A DNA stretch of 64,000 nucleotides from Peronospora farinosa (GCA_947646735.1 CANTFK010000174.1:1-64000); one strand, 5' to 3'. Shown: positions 23,062 through 34,144, counted from the stretch's first letter. Notes: generated by a model from the letters alone, not told the origin. A program made the numbers and translations.

Positions 23062-23568
23062 ATGGCTTTTACAGCACGACTGGAACGGGAGGAAGCTTTT
23101 CTGGTAACCAGCAACATGAAAGCGTCGACCAAACTTCACAGCGTGACTGAACACCGCCCGTGCTTCGCTGCTCGTATGTTCACACTCTTTTTTAAGCGGA
23201 GACCATCCGCGGATGAAAGTCGGCCTAAGTCTTGGTCAGGACAGCCAAATTCTACGCCTGTGGAGACCTCTGTTCGCTACAGTGTCAATAGCATGGATTT
23301 ACGTGTATCTGGGTCGATGATCTCAGAATTCACGTCTCGAAATGCTGACGACGACGACGATACTCAAGACTCTAGTTGGCGACAACGGCAAGCACACTGC
23401 TTGAATTGTGGGCGTTTGTTCTTCGTTTCTCTGTCGATGCTAAGTTGCAGTTCTACGCGTTTCTGCTCGCTAGACTGTAAAACTACTTTTGAGTACGTGA
23501 AACATCTTGAGGATTTGCTCGCTGTGGAGATATTGTGGACTAGCAGCTGCAATAGTTCGCTCGGATGA
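23062..23568 (+). CDS. FCS-like zinc-finger small protein, diverged paralogue (copy 3)
   Basis: Predicted 168-aa protein. Shares with copies 1 and 2 the RPKSWSGQP motif (residues 54-62), the WRQRQAHC lead-in and the C-x2-C-x18-C-x3-C finger (C113, C116, C135, C139; FCSLDCKTTFEYV), but is otherwise diverged. It has an acidic DDDDDTQD run before the finger. Single exon, ATG in good A-rich context. Conservation limited to these motifs between diverged paralogues argues that all three frames are real genes. The role is unknown; FCS-like fingers in other eukaryotes are protein-interaction modules. Confidence 0.72.
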   Translation: MAFTARLEREEAFLVTSNMKASTKLHSVTEHRPCFAARMFTLFFKRRPSADESRPKSWSGQPNSTPVETSVRYSVNSMDLRVSGSMISEFTSRNADDDDDTQDSSWRQRQAHCLNCGRLFFVSLSMLSCSSTRFCSLDCKTTFEYVKHLEDLLAVEILWTSSCNSSLG

Positions 23569-24329
23569 AGACAATTACAAAGTCCAAGTATTCGATGTTA
23601 ATTTTCCTTCTCTATTTTGATGGATAATAATCGAAGCAGGTAGACGACCAAGCAGCTGCGCCAATTGTATCTATTCGTGATCAATCAAAGACTAGTGCAT
23701 ATGCATGCCTCATGCTATCAGTACACAAATTGAATGTGGTATTCATTTCGCTTATAGTACCCATTCCTCAATTTCATTGCTTGCTCGCGGCCTGCTTGTC
23801 GCCACCACCGGGTGATTCATGATGCATGTATCACAGGGGGGTATGTGGCTGTGGAAGCCTGCTGCCATGCTGGTGGTGACTTATATGCAATTTCAAGATG
23901 TGGCTTGTGGCCGAATCAACTTTAAGCCCTTAAGAATTTAATGACATTGTTTGAGCAGAGGAGACAAAATGCAGCTTTCATCACATTAAAGATCTAAACA
24001 TGGGCCCGGTTACTTGTTTTGCTTTCACTTTCACTCGACCTGCCACCCGACTTGAAGACTGAATGATCTGTCGATTATTGGCCAGTGCAAACGATTGTGC
24101 ATGTGCTTGGCTAAAATCTTTGGTTAGTAAGTCGCCAGGTGATGAGCGATGATCGCTTGCAAATTGCAAGGCGTCCACATACCGGACGTCAATACTCGAT
24201 TTTGAACAGATCGCCTGCAATGATCCCTTGCCTAAAACGGTTTAATGGAAGATGTTAGTCTTAAGTGGAATCATCGCAACAAGTCTAGTTCCATACAAGG
24301 GGGTAGCTAGTATGCTTTTTAAAAAACCT
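23569..24329. other. Intergenic, no supported gene
   Basis: A minus-strand frame at 23,981-24,220 has no ATG and no workable upstream exon that I could find. Otherwise empty. Confidence 0.5.
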
Positions 24330-26260
24330 TTATTCATTGTGCGGCTTGCTAACAGCGTCCTCTGAGGCGGAAGCACCGTCGGCAACGTCTTCAAGTCGCT
24401 TAACATCTACAGGATAGATCCACCGCTGATACAAGTACACGATGAAGACAATGTCGTCGCGAAAGCACGAGATGCGGTGGAGGGTCGGCATTTTGATTAC
24501 AAAGGCGAACAAGTCGTCGATGAACGTGTTGAGCGCACGGTAGACAAGCAGCCGCCACTGCATGTGCGCAACGGATTTAAGTCGATAGTTAATGACCAGC
24601 TGCGGGAGCATAAAAGCAAAACCCAACCCGTAAACCGTCGTAGTAAGAGATTCAAGCAACCAAGCGTACCATCCAGCGTGTGGGACATACATCAGCGAAT
24701 ACACAGCGTATCCACCAGCCAGAGGCGCAAGAACGAAAAACATGTGTGATGTAGCCAGTGCATCAGCGCGTTGGGTCTCCTCAAGCAGCCGAAGGCTGTG
24801 TTTGTCCATTATTTTCGCGCTGTCTTCAACAATATCAAATGTTGCAAAAGATTGAATTTTGCGCTGAGCCTGCCACACCTTAGTAACTTTCCACACGAGA
24901 AGTACAACGCTGATGAACTGCGGAATTGTAACCAGCAGAGTCGAATCTTGGTCAACCAGAAACAACAAAACTACGCATTGCGAGCCCAATTCAGCCGCCA
25001 TTGCTCGAAGAGATACACCGACAACGTTGTCTCCTTTGGTGCGCCAATAGCTCACATCATGTCGAAAAGCCAGCCAGTCAAAGAGCAAGTGTAGCAACGA
25101 GACACTCATCGTCACAGCAAGAAGTGCCGGGTGTGTGTCGGTCACCATGGAGCGAAGAGCATCCAAATCACTCGAAGGCACACCCATTTGTTCCTGCGAT
25201 AACAAGACTGTGGCAAATGTAAGTTGCATCTGCCACCGTGCAAACGATAGTGGGGACCAGGATAGTTGCAGTGGAAGCACAACTTCATCGCCACTTCCAT
25301 TATCAAGTGTTGCATTCAATGGCACTAATTCATCTTGCGTCAACGAAAGATCATCCACATAAAGTGCTGGTAAGTAACGCCAACGTTGATCCATTGGATG
25401 TTGAACGTAATGTAAATTATGGTACACCATCACTGGTATCTCTTCTACAGGATATCTCGTAAAATCTGTCACAAGTCGCACATTTGCTGCCGGCTTCCAA
25501 TAGGAAATCGTCGATGTTTCCCAATGTGTCGTCAGCTGAGAGCCACTTGGCGCTTCAGAAGGAGCCAACAATAAGCTCGCGTTTTTCGCATTAGGTCTCG
25601 GTGCGTATTTGATTAAACTCGACGCTTGGTGGATGGTTCTGTATTGGTCATAAATCTCGCTGTCCTTTGGGTTGGGTGAGAACCCAGCGTGTGTCACGTG
25701 GACGTGGAGGAACACGGATGCATTACTCTTTAAAGCACCCCAAACTTGATTTACAGTCTCGAATTTATCTGTTAGCTGCGTTAACATCGAGTACGAGATA
25801 TTAAGATCCAAATGCCTAAAATTTGAGTTCTCCCAGTTAAACACAAGCGACTCAAAAGTTCCAACATGGATTGTGCTAGTCGTAAAGTCATTGGCATCAT
25901 CCCATTCGGAGCGAGAAGACAAGTAACACGTCACATCCAATGGTTGACCTTCTCCCCACAGCGGATCTAACGTATTAAGACTATCGGAGAACGTTGGAAA
26001 CATAATTTTATATATCTAATACATGTAAACACAATGTTAAATGGGTAGTCAACTGATACAAAATCGACTGATAACGTACATTACGACCCACGATTGTCAT
26101 GTAAGCAGACTACAGGCACAAAAAATAGAGCCACAAACGGTACATTAGACACTGAATTTATACGTTGCAGCGCATACTAAACGTGCAAGAAACTTACAAA
26201 GACAAAACAGGAGACTGTGGTAAAGGTGATCCACGTCCATAGCGTCATAAGCGCCTTCAT
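24330..26260 (-). CDS. CLPTM1-family multi-pass membrane protein
   Basis: Two exons: 26,260-26,198 (21 codons) and 26,015-24,330, joined by a 182-nt intron with donor GTAAGT and acceptor TTAG. The product is 582 aa. Exon 1 supplies a hydrophobic N-terminal segment (TLWTWITFTTVSCFVF) that the large exon lacks; the body continues FPTFSDSLNTLDPLW. The luminal half is followed by a WLAFRHDVSYWR block and several transmembrane helices in the C-terminal ~280 residues, ending in the conserved AFVIKMPTLHRISCFRDDIVF and YQRWIYPVD regions of CLPTM1 (cleft-lip TM protein 1/CLPTM1L). The family resides in ER/Golgi membranes and has been linked to receptor trafficking and lipid scrambling. Divergent from SURF6 with ~230 bp between starts. 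Confidence 0.87.
26016..26197 (-). other. Intron of the CLPTM1-family gene
   Basis: Starts GTAAGTTTCTTG and ends TGTATTAG on the minus strand, phase 0. Splicing joins an N-terminal hydrophobic helix to the main frame without a stop. Confidence 0.72.
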
Positions 26261-26464
26261 GTCGCTTCAATTTAACGTCCTTTTGCGCACTTGCCAATGG
26301 ATTCCGCACTGCATGGAGAGGGGGGAAATGTGGCAATGTGAGAGAAAAAGGGCAAGTGAAACCAATTGACCATCACTCTTGAGCATGGTCTGTATAAACC
26401 AATGAGAATACGCTAGGTTTTATCAGCCAATCATCACTGTCCGAGGTTGTCCGCCAGTCAAGAG

Positions 26465-26482
26465 GAAGCGGTCATTTGGACA
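26465..26482 (+). promoter_or_regulatory. Possible initiator element for SURF6
   Basis: GCGGTCATTTGGACAA lies about 20 bp before the SURF6 ATG and resembles the oomycete initiator consensus (YTCAYTYY-like core TCATTT). Position and match only; no transcript evidence. Confidence 0.35.
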
Positions 26483-26492
26483 AGTAGCTACA

Positions 26493-27854
26493 ATGATCAC
26501 GACGAGTCCCATGTTGCTGGGACGGCGACTGCTACAAATGACAACGCAGGATTTAATAACGCAGGACGATGAGATGTTAGTTACACTGAAAGCGCATGAC
26601 CGCTTTTTCTGTGATACAATGGAAAACATTCCCGCGGCGTTTTACTTTCCCACAGACGCCGAGGTCAATTGGAAAAAGACTGCACCCAAGAAGTACCATA
26701 AGGTGAGATTTCTAGGACCAATATCAGCGCTACCTCTAGCGTACAATTGCCTGTCGCGTTATATGAGTATTTCTTGGGATCTGTACGAAGTCGGGATCGT
26801 TTCTGACTATTGGTATTGGGCTCTTCGTATCCTTATAGAACGTGCAGGCTCAAAAGCAATTGGAATCGTCCAAAAAGAACCTTTTAAAGCGTGCAAAATT
26901 CTCCCCAGACGCACAGCAAAGCAATGAGGAGCGACAGAAGATCATTGCGGCGGCTGAAGAGCTGGAAAAGAAGCAGCAGGCGCAGGTCAAGCCATTTAAG
27001 CCCAGTGCAGCGAAGGAGGAGGGCGGTCTTGACGGACTTCGTGCTCGTCTGGCAGTTAAAATACAAGCGATGCGCGAGCAGCGTAAGGCAGAGGAGAAGA
27101 CGGGCAAGAAACGTCCTTCTCGCGCTGAGGCTGTGGCTGAACAGCGTGCTTTGAAGAAACGCAAGACGACCGCTAATAAGAGCAAGGTCAAGGCGGAGAA
27201 GCGTGAGCAGGAGGCTGCTGCTAAGGCTGAAGGTGAGGCCTTTGCAAAGAAGAAGGCGGAAACGACGGTGGACACGGCGTCCATTTCATACGGTAGTTTG
27301 CTGCTTGATGATGGAACGGAAAAGGACGACAAACCCAAGACTCGTCATGGGCAAAGTGTGCGCGGTATTCAGAATCTTTTGAAGAAGGCTGAGCGAAATG
27401 CTCAACGCCTCGAGGAGCTGAAGAAGACGGAGGGGGGAGCTGAGAAGGCAAAAGTTAAGGGCTGGGATACAGCGCTTCAACAAGCTGCAGGCAATGTCGT
27501 GATGGATGACCCAAAGTTGTTGCGTGCGAAGCTTAAAAAGAAGGAGAAGGCGAAAGCGAAGAGTTCGAAGGAGTGGAAGGAACGTACGTCAAAGCTCGAG
27601 GTTTTAAAAAAGGAACGACAGAAGAAGAAAGTGGCCAATGCTTTTGAACGCGGCAAAAAGGATGCGGCTAAGCCTGCAGAAAAGAAAGGCCGCAGAGGAC
27701 CGGTATGTGCTGTGCAAAATGTTGTGAGGACAGGGTAACTGTTATGTGAATTAACACTGTTTTGTTTATTCAGCGTGCTGGTTTTGAAGGCAAGAAGGGC
27801 GAAGTGTTTCTGAATGCCGACAAGAAAGGGGGCAAGCCTGTCATCAAGAAATAA
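26493..27854 (+). CDS. SURF6/Rrp14-family nucleolar ribosome-biogenesis protein
   Basis: Three exons, all joined in phase 0: 26,493-26,702, 26,848-27,702 and 27,774-27,854; introns 145 and 71 nt (GTGAGA...TGCAG, GTATGT...TTCAG). The product is 381 aa. Exon 1 (70 aa) encodes the short N-terminal region (DDEMLVTLKAHDRFF, AAFYFP) of Surfeit-6/Rrp14. Exon 2 is extremely Lys/Glu/Ala-rich and coiled-coil-like, with the SURF6 core: SISYGSLLLDDGTEK, QNLLKKAERNAQRLEEL, WDTALQQAAGNVVMDDPKLL. Exon 3 gives AGFEGKKGEVFLN and a basic tail. Family role: nucleolar RNA-binding protein needed for rRNA processing. Its 3' end faces the G-gamma gene 132 bp away. Confidence 0.9.
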
Positions 27855-27986
27855 CTCGAACAAAAGGCGCAAGTATTTCAGGTATATAATATAGACTGCC
27901 AGTTAATACCAAGGAGGAGCTGTAATGGATTTTGTCCTGCTTTTTTTAGATTTAGATGAAAGATGATAAAGAAGCTGTTGCCTGAT

Positions 27987-28263
27987 TTACAGGATGTTGC
28001 AATTACCACCGCTTTGGCCACTTTGCTGCCATGGATTTGATCCGCCGTCGTTTTCACCGAGGAATGGATCTGCTGTGTTCTGACAATACTCGGCGATCCT
28101 GGATCAGACAGCAAGTAAGTAAGTTTGTATGACAGGCGTGAAGGTGCTGCTAAGCTCACTTTTTGGCAGCTTCGGACGTAGTACAAGAGGCGTTAAGTGT
28201 TTTGAGGTCTGCTTCAAACCGTGCGATCTCTTCCAAAAGCTTCTTAGTAATTGCGTCTGACAT
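27987..28263 (-). CDS. Heterotrimeric G-protein gamma subunit
   Basis: Two exons, 28,263-28,160 and 28,098-27,987, around a 61-nt intron (GTGAGC...ATCCAG). The product is 71 aa. The N-terminal helix LLEEIARFEADLKTL would pair with G-beta as a coiled coil. Then follow IAEYCQNTADPFLG (the conserved DP-[FL]-L turn), SNPW (the NPF/W element of G-gamma) and a C-terminal CaaX box CNIL for prenylation and membrane anchoring. All four G-gamma hallmarks appear in order at normal length, yet neither exon alone looks like a gene. Without splicing the first exon stops after 35 codons. Oomycetes normally have single G-alpha, G-beta and G-gamma genes, so this may be the sole gamma. Convergent with SURF6. 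Confidence 0.88.
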
Positions 28264-28680
28264 TCTTAGTGACGTCTATCGAGAGTGAGCTGGTCAAAAG
28301 ATCGAAAAGTTGTCTGAGTTGCTGATAGTTACGTTGCTGCGGCTTACGGTGCGCAGCTTATCAAGTTGTAGCAGGATGGCATATAGACAAGAATAGAGTA
28401 GTCGCGGATTTTTTTGGCCTTTTTTTCAAGCTGAAACAAGCTAGTGATAGTTACAATGGATCTCAATAAACCATTACTCTACCATTTTCTAATAAACATG
28501 TACAAATTTCTGTAACTTTAATCTAGAAGTACATGTATTCCAAAAGGTACGAACTCTGGGATGATCTACCATTGCCAAAGAGAAACTTAGAAAATATTGA
28601 CCTACTACAACAATAACTTCAGGTTTGACACCGCTATATGCCACAAATTAATCAGATCGAAACTATCGAAATCGATACTT
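28264..28680. other. Intergenic between bZIP and G-gamma genes
   Basis: About 420 bp, presumably the 3' end of the bZIP gene and the promoter of the G-gamma gene, both on the minus strand. No frame or repeat of note. Confidence 0.5.
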
Positions 28681-29769
28681 CTACAGTGCCCACTGCAGTC
28701 CGCAGTTTGGAGTTAAAGATATCAGCGATCTTTCAAAGACTTGCGACACGTCCTCTAAGGAACCAAAGATATTGAGCATTGGTGTGAGCATATCCGACAC
28801 ACTGATGACGCTCACAACTCGACCATAGCTATAATCCCAATCAAATCGCGTTGATCCACGCATGACAATCCGCTGCCCCAAAAGCTTCGGACCAAGTGGC
28901 AAGCCCTCGCTATCTCTACATTTAATCAAGCTCGGAAAAATTTGGTCGAGTGAACGTTCAGTAATTGTAAAACTGGTAGTGATTGAGGCTATAAAGGAGC
29001 CCACCCCACTTTTTACCAACCCGATTAGCTCAATCTCGACGTCTTGGAACCACAGCGTAAAATACTCCCAATTTGTCATAATCGATTCCACACCATGTCC
29101 TGCATTAAACACGACATCTGGTGCCATTGTTGTTTGCAAGAAAGTGAGTTGTGCAGATGTCTGCATATTCTTCATAGATTCGCGGGTTGGGGTGGGCTTT
29201 TGATACCCAAAACGAAAGAATCGAAAATACTCGACTACAACATTCCAAGGAGTCTTTTTACTTGGTACAGCAGCGGAAATGGCACGATGACGTTCTTGTA
29301 GTTTCTCAATCTCCTTTCGGAGCTGATGGTTTCCCTCCTCAAGACTTGCCGTGTATTCTTCTTTTTTCCTTCGATAGCGGATTTGTCTCAATCGACGAAT
29401 CTCCCGTTGATGTGCAATGTGCGATTGAACCCATTCCGTTATCACAGCTTGCTGCTCTTCACCTCTTTCAAACCGATGTTCCGGTCGAAGAGGTTGCAAG
29501 TCGCTGCTAGAAATAGCGAGTAGCCTTGCATTGGAGCTGAAAGAGTCATTGGAATCTTGTCTCTTCCTCTTTCTTTCCGCTAAAGAAAACTCCCGGTCCA
29601 CCGCCGCAGGTAAATCACAACGTCGATTCCAAGTTTCAGACGAGCTTGTTTGTTGATCTCGTGTCACATAGCTAGAGCGGTATGACTTGCTGCGCTGTAG
29701 CACACCCCCTACAATATCGTCACTTAGATTTTGACCACTTGGGGGCCGCAAAAAAATGCAATGATTCAT
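28681..29769 (-). CDS. bZIP transcription factor with non-canonical basic region
   Basis: Single-exon 362-aa protein. A basic region (REIRRLRQIRYRRKKEEYTA) is followed by a zipper with Leu at heptad spacing (SLEEGNHQLRKEIEKLQE). Counting back from the first Leu, Arg at -10 is kept, but the near-invariant Asn at -18 is Arg. Oomycetes are known to have bZIPs with this Asn replaced, so DNA preference may differ. The ~200 C-terminal residues (WNVVVEYFRFFRFG onward) form a globular domain seen with oomycete bZIPs; its function is unknown to me. A Ser-rich, basic N-terminal region contains ERKRKR, a possible nuclear signal. The start is the first Met in frame. Confidence 0.85.
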   Translation of the reverse strand: MNHCIFLRPPSGQNLSDDIVGGVLQRSKSYRSSYVTRDQQTSSSETWNRRCDLPAAVDREFSLAERKRKRQDSNDSFSSNARLLAISSSDLQPLRPEHRFERGEEQQAVITEWVQSHIAHQREIRRLRQIRYRRKKEEYTASLEEGNHQLRKEIEKLQERHRAISAAVPSKKTPWNVVVEYFRFFRFGYQKPTPTRESMKNMQTSAQLTFLQTTMAPDVVFNAGHGVESIMTNWEYFTLWFQDVEIELIGLVKSGVGSFIASITTSFTITERSLDQIFPSLIKCRDSEGLPLGPKLLGQRIVMRGSTRFDWDYSYGRVVSVISVSDMLTPMLNIFGSLEDVSQVFERSLISLTPNCGLQWAL

Positions 29770-31600
29770 TATTGTGACAAATTTCTAAAGAGATATGAGC
29801 TAGACGGATATGAGCTAGACTGCAGGTTGTGAAATGAAGTCAGTTGAGCCTTCCTGTCACGTTCTGAACACAGTATACGGGCGTAAGTTCACGATCTTGA
29901 AATAAGCGTAAACATATTGTCACATGTACGATAAGGTATGTGAGTAAGAATGACAGGTATGTATAAAATAATAGATAGTATAAATTACTGTCAATGTCTT
30001 GACAGACAATTTGTGAGCTTATCTATAAATTTAAGTACTATAATCTACAAGATATAAGATTTCACACGATGATGATTGACGTACGTGTATTGTTTGTATC
30101 ACACACCATACATAAACGAGGAGCACAATTATTTGAAGGAACCTCTAAGAATTCGATGTTGTAGACAGTTTTTTAAAAATAACCGTCATTGGACTTCCGA
30201 GTGAAAGTAATGCGATCTTACAAGACAAGATCGGCTGTTTGTCAAACAATGACTACCAGTATTCATGGCAAAATCTCATTAATACTTAACATACAAGACA
30301 AAGCAAGTTCATAATGTGGTAAACGTTTCGGTGTGGACAATGAGAAGCGTGGCGTTTCTCAGAGAAAGAACTTTCTTAAGATGTCGTGAAAGCGACATTC
30401 TCAAATCCGAGCGAGGTTCGGATTAGCTCTCGACGCATTCCCGCCACAGGGTCACAATGCACATCGTGGCATTAGCACATCCCTTCGGCGGGAATCCACC
30501 GTCGCGGGAACCGACGTGGGTAAGTCATGTCTCGGGCATGCATCTCGCGCGGCTACCGGTCGTGCGGACATTTGATTAAAGATAAAATCCCTACGACTGG
30601 TAGCATCCCCGCGCCACGCATCATCGCTTCGGTGATCGTGTTTATAATGTTCGAAGGACCGTGCAAGCGGTCATTAAGGGAAAATATGCGACCGAGCACC
30701 AGCGTTGCTAACCAGGCTTATGATCTATTAGACATCCTGCAACCACGATAGACTCGTCTGACTGTTATTCTCACTATGCAAAGTGTGACGTATGTAGCAA
30801 GTGATAGCGTTTCAGTCAATTCATAGAAGAGACACAGGAGTGACGAGGTAAAAATATCCTCGAGTGATCCGGTAAAGTTGGGGCCCACTAGCACTGCAGC
30901 TCAGTAGCTGATGCATCAACCTTTTTTACTTTTTTTAGTATCTGTACTGAACTTCGTGCTCGGCGTCTTCGATCCATTTGCGGGAACACAGCATTTGTGC
31001 TGAACGATCAGCTGTCGTCTTCTGCATACATACGCATGATGACGAGCGCAACGACGTCGCGTTAGGTTTTACAAACACACAAAATGTCCACACGGGTACG
31101 ACACACATGTCGCTCAACGCCATGTATCTAGACATAAACTTGGCGAACCTGAACGGGTGACACGACCAGATGAAAGCCTTTTGGGTCCTCTTTATCCCTT
31201 ACTCTTCTTACGATGACGTAGAGCCATTTATTTGCTAGCTAAATGATGAAGTATTATGGAGCTAGTAAAAAAGAATGGAAATATCCAAGCCTATTGCGCA
31301 TGAGCTCATTATCTGTTACAGCAGTATGTACTGGTTGGTGGCTGCAGACACGAACGCAAGTAAACAACTTGATGTCTTTGTCGTCTTGCTATGTGAACAG
31401 CTAGCAAAAACTGTCAATTTACATGTTATTAAGCGGGTAAGTGTTCGTATCCGTACTGGACATGTTTGGTATTACATCTTATAAAAGGGAAAAAGCCAGG
31501 AATCACAATGTCATAATTGATACTATAGAAAGAGTATATGTGGCTACTTGAGCTCTTCACTACATTTTTTGTAGTAATAGGCCGTCTCTTTCAAACATTA
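29770..31600. other. Intergenic with a dispersed repeat, no gene recognised
   Basis: AT-rich flank to about 30,300, then moderately GC-rich sequence with short inverted motifs around 30,340-30,430, then the dispersed repeat at 30,733-30,890. Short frames only. Confidence 0.5.
30733..30890 (+). repeat. Dispersed ~158-bp repeat, copy 1
   Basis: Matches 39,286-39,443 in the same orientation over equal length with scattered differences: ACCACGATAGACTCGTCT, GACACAGGAGTGACGAGGTA and GTGATCCGGTAAAGTTGG are shared. No terminal repeats or coding frame, so the origin is unknown. Confidence 0.8.
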
Positions 31601-32160
31601 AGGATTGGTAAGATGTCTGGAGTGCTTCTACCAGGACTTCGTCATTCTTCGCCTCGCTGCTGCTGGCTCGAGACGTCGGGCGTCACGGGGGACACTCCGT
31701 AAAGGGCACGTGGAATCGGTTATTCAGCCCGAGGTGTAAACAGTGGCTCAATGATCGCAACATGCGCCGGGCACCACACCGATCAGTTCCGATCGACCGC
31801 TGATGCACCTCGACGGGGCCGATCAATTCACGCTCTTGGCAAGTTCGCTTCGTGAGACCGGGATTCGCGCTCGGCGATCGAGTCGGCGGCTTGAAGGCTG
31901 ACGTAAAATAGCAGGAATTATCGGGAAAGAAAGGAATGATAACCGCGGTCGTCGTTCCTTTCCCCCCAAAGGTGACAGGGTTGGTGCTCTCCTTACGGTT
32001 CACACGCTGCGCTTGCCCCCCATAGCGCACGCAGCAGAGGAAAACCTCCCCCCTCTATATCCTGGGCCTCCCGTTGGAGAGACTTACCGCCTTGGTCAGA
32101 GGGGGCCGATTGACCGGCTCTTTTGGAGGTCTTCGTCTCTTGGCCGTTGTTGCTCGAATT
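31601..32160. other. GC-rich island with unexplained minus-strand frame
   Basis: About 550 bp clearly richer in GC than the AT-rich sequence on either side. A minus-strand frame at 31,683-32,030 (115 aa, MRYGGQAQRVNRKES...) is open, but I cannot assign it. Its arginine, proline and cysteine richness is typical of frames opened by GC-rich non-coding DNA. The abrupt compositional edges suggest an inserted or transferred segment or a structured RNA locus. I do not recognise nuclear rRNA in it. Confidence 0.4.
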
Positions 32161-34144
32161 ACGAAATGGCTTTTTACTACATTTTTAAAGCAAACCTCCC
32201 TAGAAAGAAGGCATTCAACATCTTCGTATGAAAAACTATGAAAAGTAGCCACCAAAGCACCTTTCTGCTCATGAAACAAATCAATTGACATGATGTTGCT
32301 TTTCAACCACAAAAATGATGCACTTGTAGCTGGTACAGTAAAAAGTGACTTGATTGCAAGGATAGAGGCCAACAAGCGCTATTTATCCGTCACTGCCTTA
32401 CTAACGTAGGTGCTTGCTCCACAAAAATTGGTCTTCTATATCTACTTACTGTCTGACCTTACGTTGATGCTTGGAATATGACTCTTAGACATCGGCAATG
32501 GATAGTAATGTCCGATTCGGATGTTTTGAATGTTGTCACGTTACGACATGCACCGCTGGCGATTACCAAGATGCATCTTTGCTGGCATCTATACGGACAA
32601 GCCTTAGATTTTAGCGCTTATGTGCAAAAATAACTTCTCTGCCAAATGGCGAAGCCTTTGTACACTTCATTCGTCTTCACGGGTTCTCGAAGAGCAGAAG
32701 CTTATGTGTTTCTGGATCTCTACCTGCTATCTATACCGGATCTATACCTGCTTCTTGCTCACTGCACGGAATCTGTGTAGCATCAATTACGCAGATTTAT
32801 CCGTCATTTTGATCAGCACACTCCTCAAGGTTCTTTGCTAAAGCCACGGTTAATTTTTCTCCGGTGACGCCGCTACTGGAGATCCTGAACCAATCTACCG
32901 ACCTCCCTACATTGCTGCCGCCATTGTACCTCTGCATCGCAGGGTCGGCTTCAAACCCAAAAGTTTGGCGGAATTGATGCTTACATCCTTTGTCTTTACT
33001 AGGTTGCGCCCCACCTCAATTGTCAAGCATTCCGGTGCTATCGTGTCCAGGAAGCAATCAGTTAAGTAATGACAATTGTGGTGTCAGGTTGTGTTCATAG
33101 GAGGCTTCCATCATGTATGTGACCCTATCATTGCCTTATTTTCGTTGACCTGAGCTTTGTTGGTGGACATCCTTCCAGACATGACCACTCCAGTTGCGAG
33201 AGCGATTACTACGATAGCGTCTGCAGGATGCTTGTCAAAAGCTAAAAGTCCATTACTAGACTTGGTGTTTGCAAACTGTGATGCACTTCAGATACGAAAG
33301 GCAAGCAAAACGGTGTGGGGTGACGAAGGCGACGTTCCTGCGCAGAAAATTGTAGCTAAATTGGAAAAGGTCGGCTGTAGAAGTGGCTGAACATGAACTT
33401 GATATCGTTAACTCTTCAAGTCAAGGAAAAAGACTCATCTATACTTGTGACAGTCTGGTGCTGAGTACGCAATGCGAACATTGTAAAGAACACGGAGCAT
33501 CCACAGCTGGAGAAGTCGTCGAAGAAGTTTTGTCGATAATCTCGTGCTGATGCACACTAAAGAAAAGATGTTCAGAAGTCCACTATGAAACACGTGATTC
33601 TTTCATATGACCATACTTGAAATGCGACGTGATCTTTAGAAATACAAGGAAAAACTGCAACGCTAAGATTCCTAGTACTGATGAAGCGATTTTGCGAGTA
33701 GAGTTGGTCACTATCGCTCAAACTGTTGCAAGCAAGGACCAAGAGTACTGCCGAAAAATTAAATAATAGCGTGTGTCGGTTCACTAGTCAAACTGCGAAA
33801 GGGGATGTAGCTCGGGAATGTTACTCCTGGCCACATTTGTGACGTAGACGAACGACTGCAAGAAAGCCGTTGATGGCAAGTTTGTGTATATTCGCAGCTG
33901 AAAAGACACTACAAATCGCATGTAAAGAAACGCTCAAGGCATTAAAAAAAGAAGGCAATTGAAAACACGTAGATTCACATTGATCAAATTACCTCATTCT
34001 TCTGTTGTAGTATCGACGCTTGGTCACACCAACTTCAATTTCGACTAAGAATTGTCCAGCATTTTCTTCGTTTGGGAGCTTGTTTACCGGAACAAAGAGC
34101 TTGTATGTGGACGCACGATTTGTGTACCTTGTTTCAAAGCTTTG
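32161..34144. other. Intergenic, no gene recognised
   Basis: About 2 kb between the GC island and the effector gene's 3' end. A plus frame at 33,157-33,390 reads plausibly but has no ATG and no motif. Likely decayed sequence. Confidence 0.45.

Noticed and set aside
23981..24220. Minus-strand frame of 79 codons, protein-like
   Set aside because: No ATG start, and the upstream TTTTAG acceptor could not be matched with a donor in phase.
26850..27338. Long minus-strand frame opposite SURF6
   Set aside because: Ser/Phe/Leu-rich reading is the expected antisense of a Lys/Glu-rich gene.
33157..33390. Plus-strand frame of 77 codons with ordinary amino-acid composition
   Set aside because: No ATG, no motif, no paralogue in the window.
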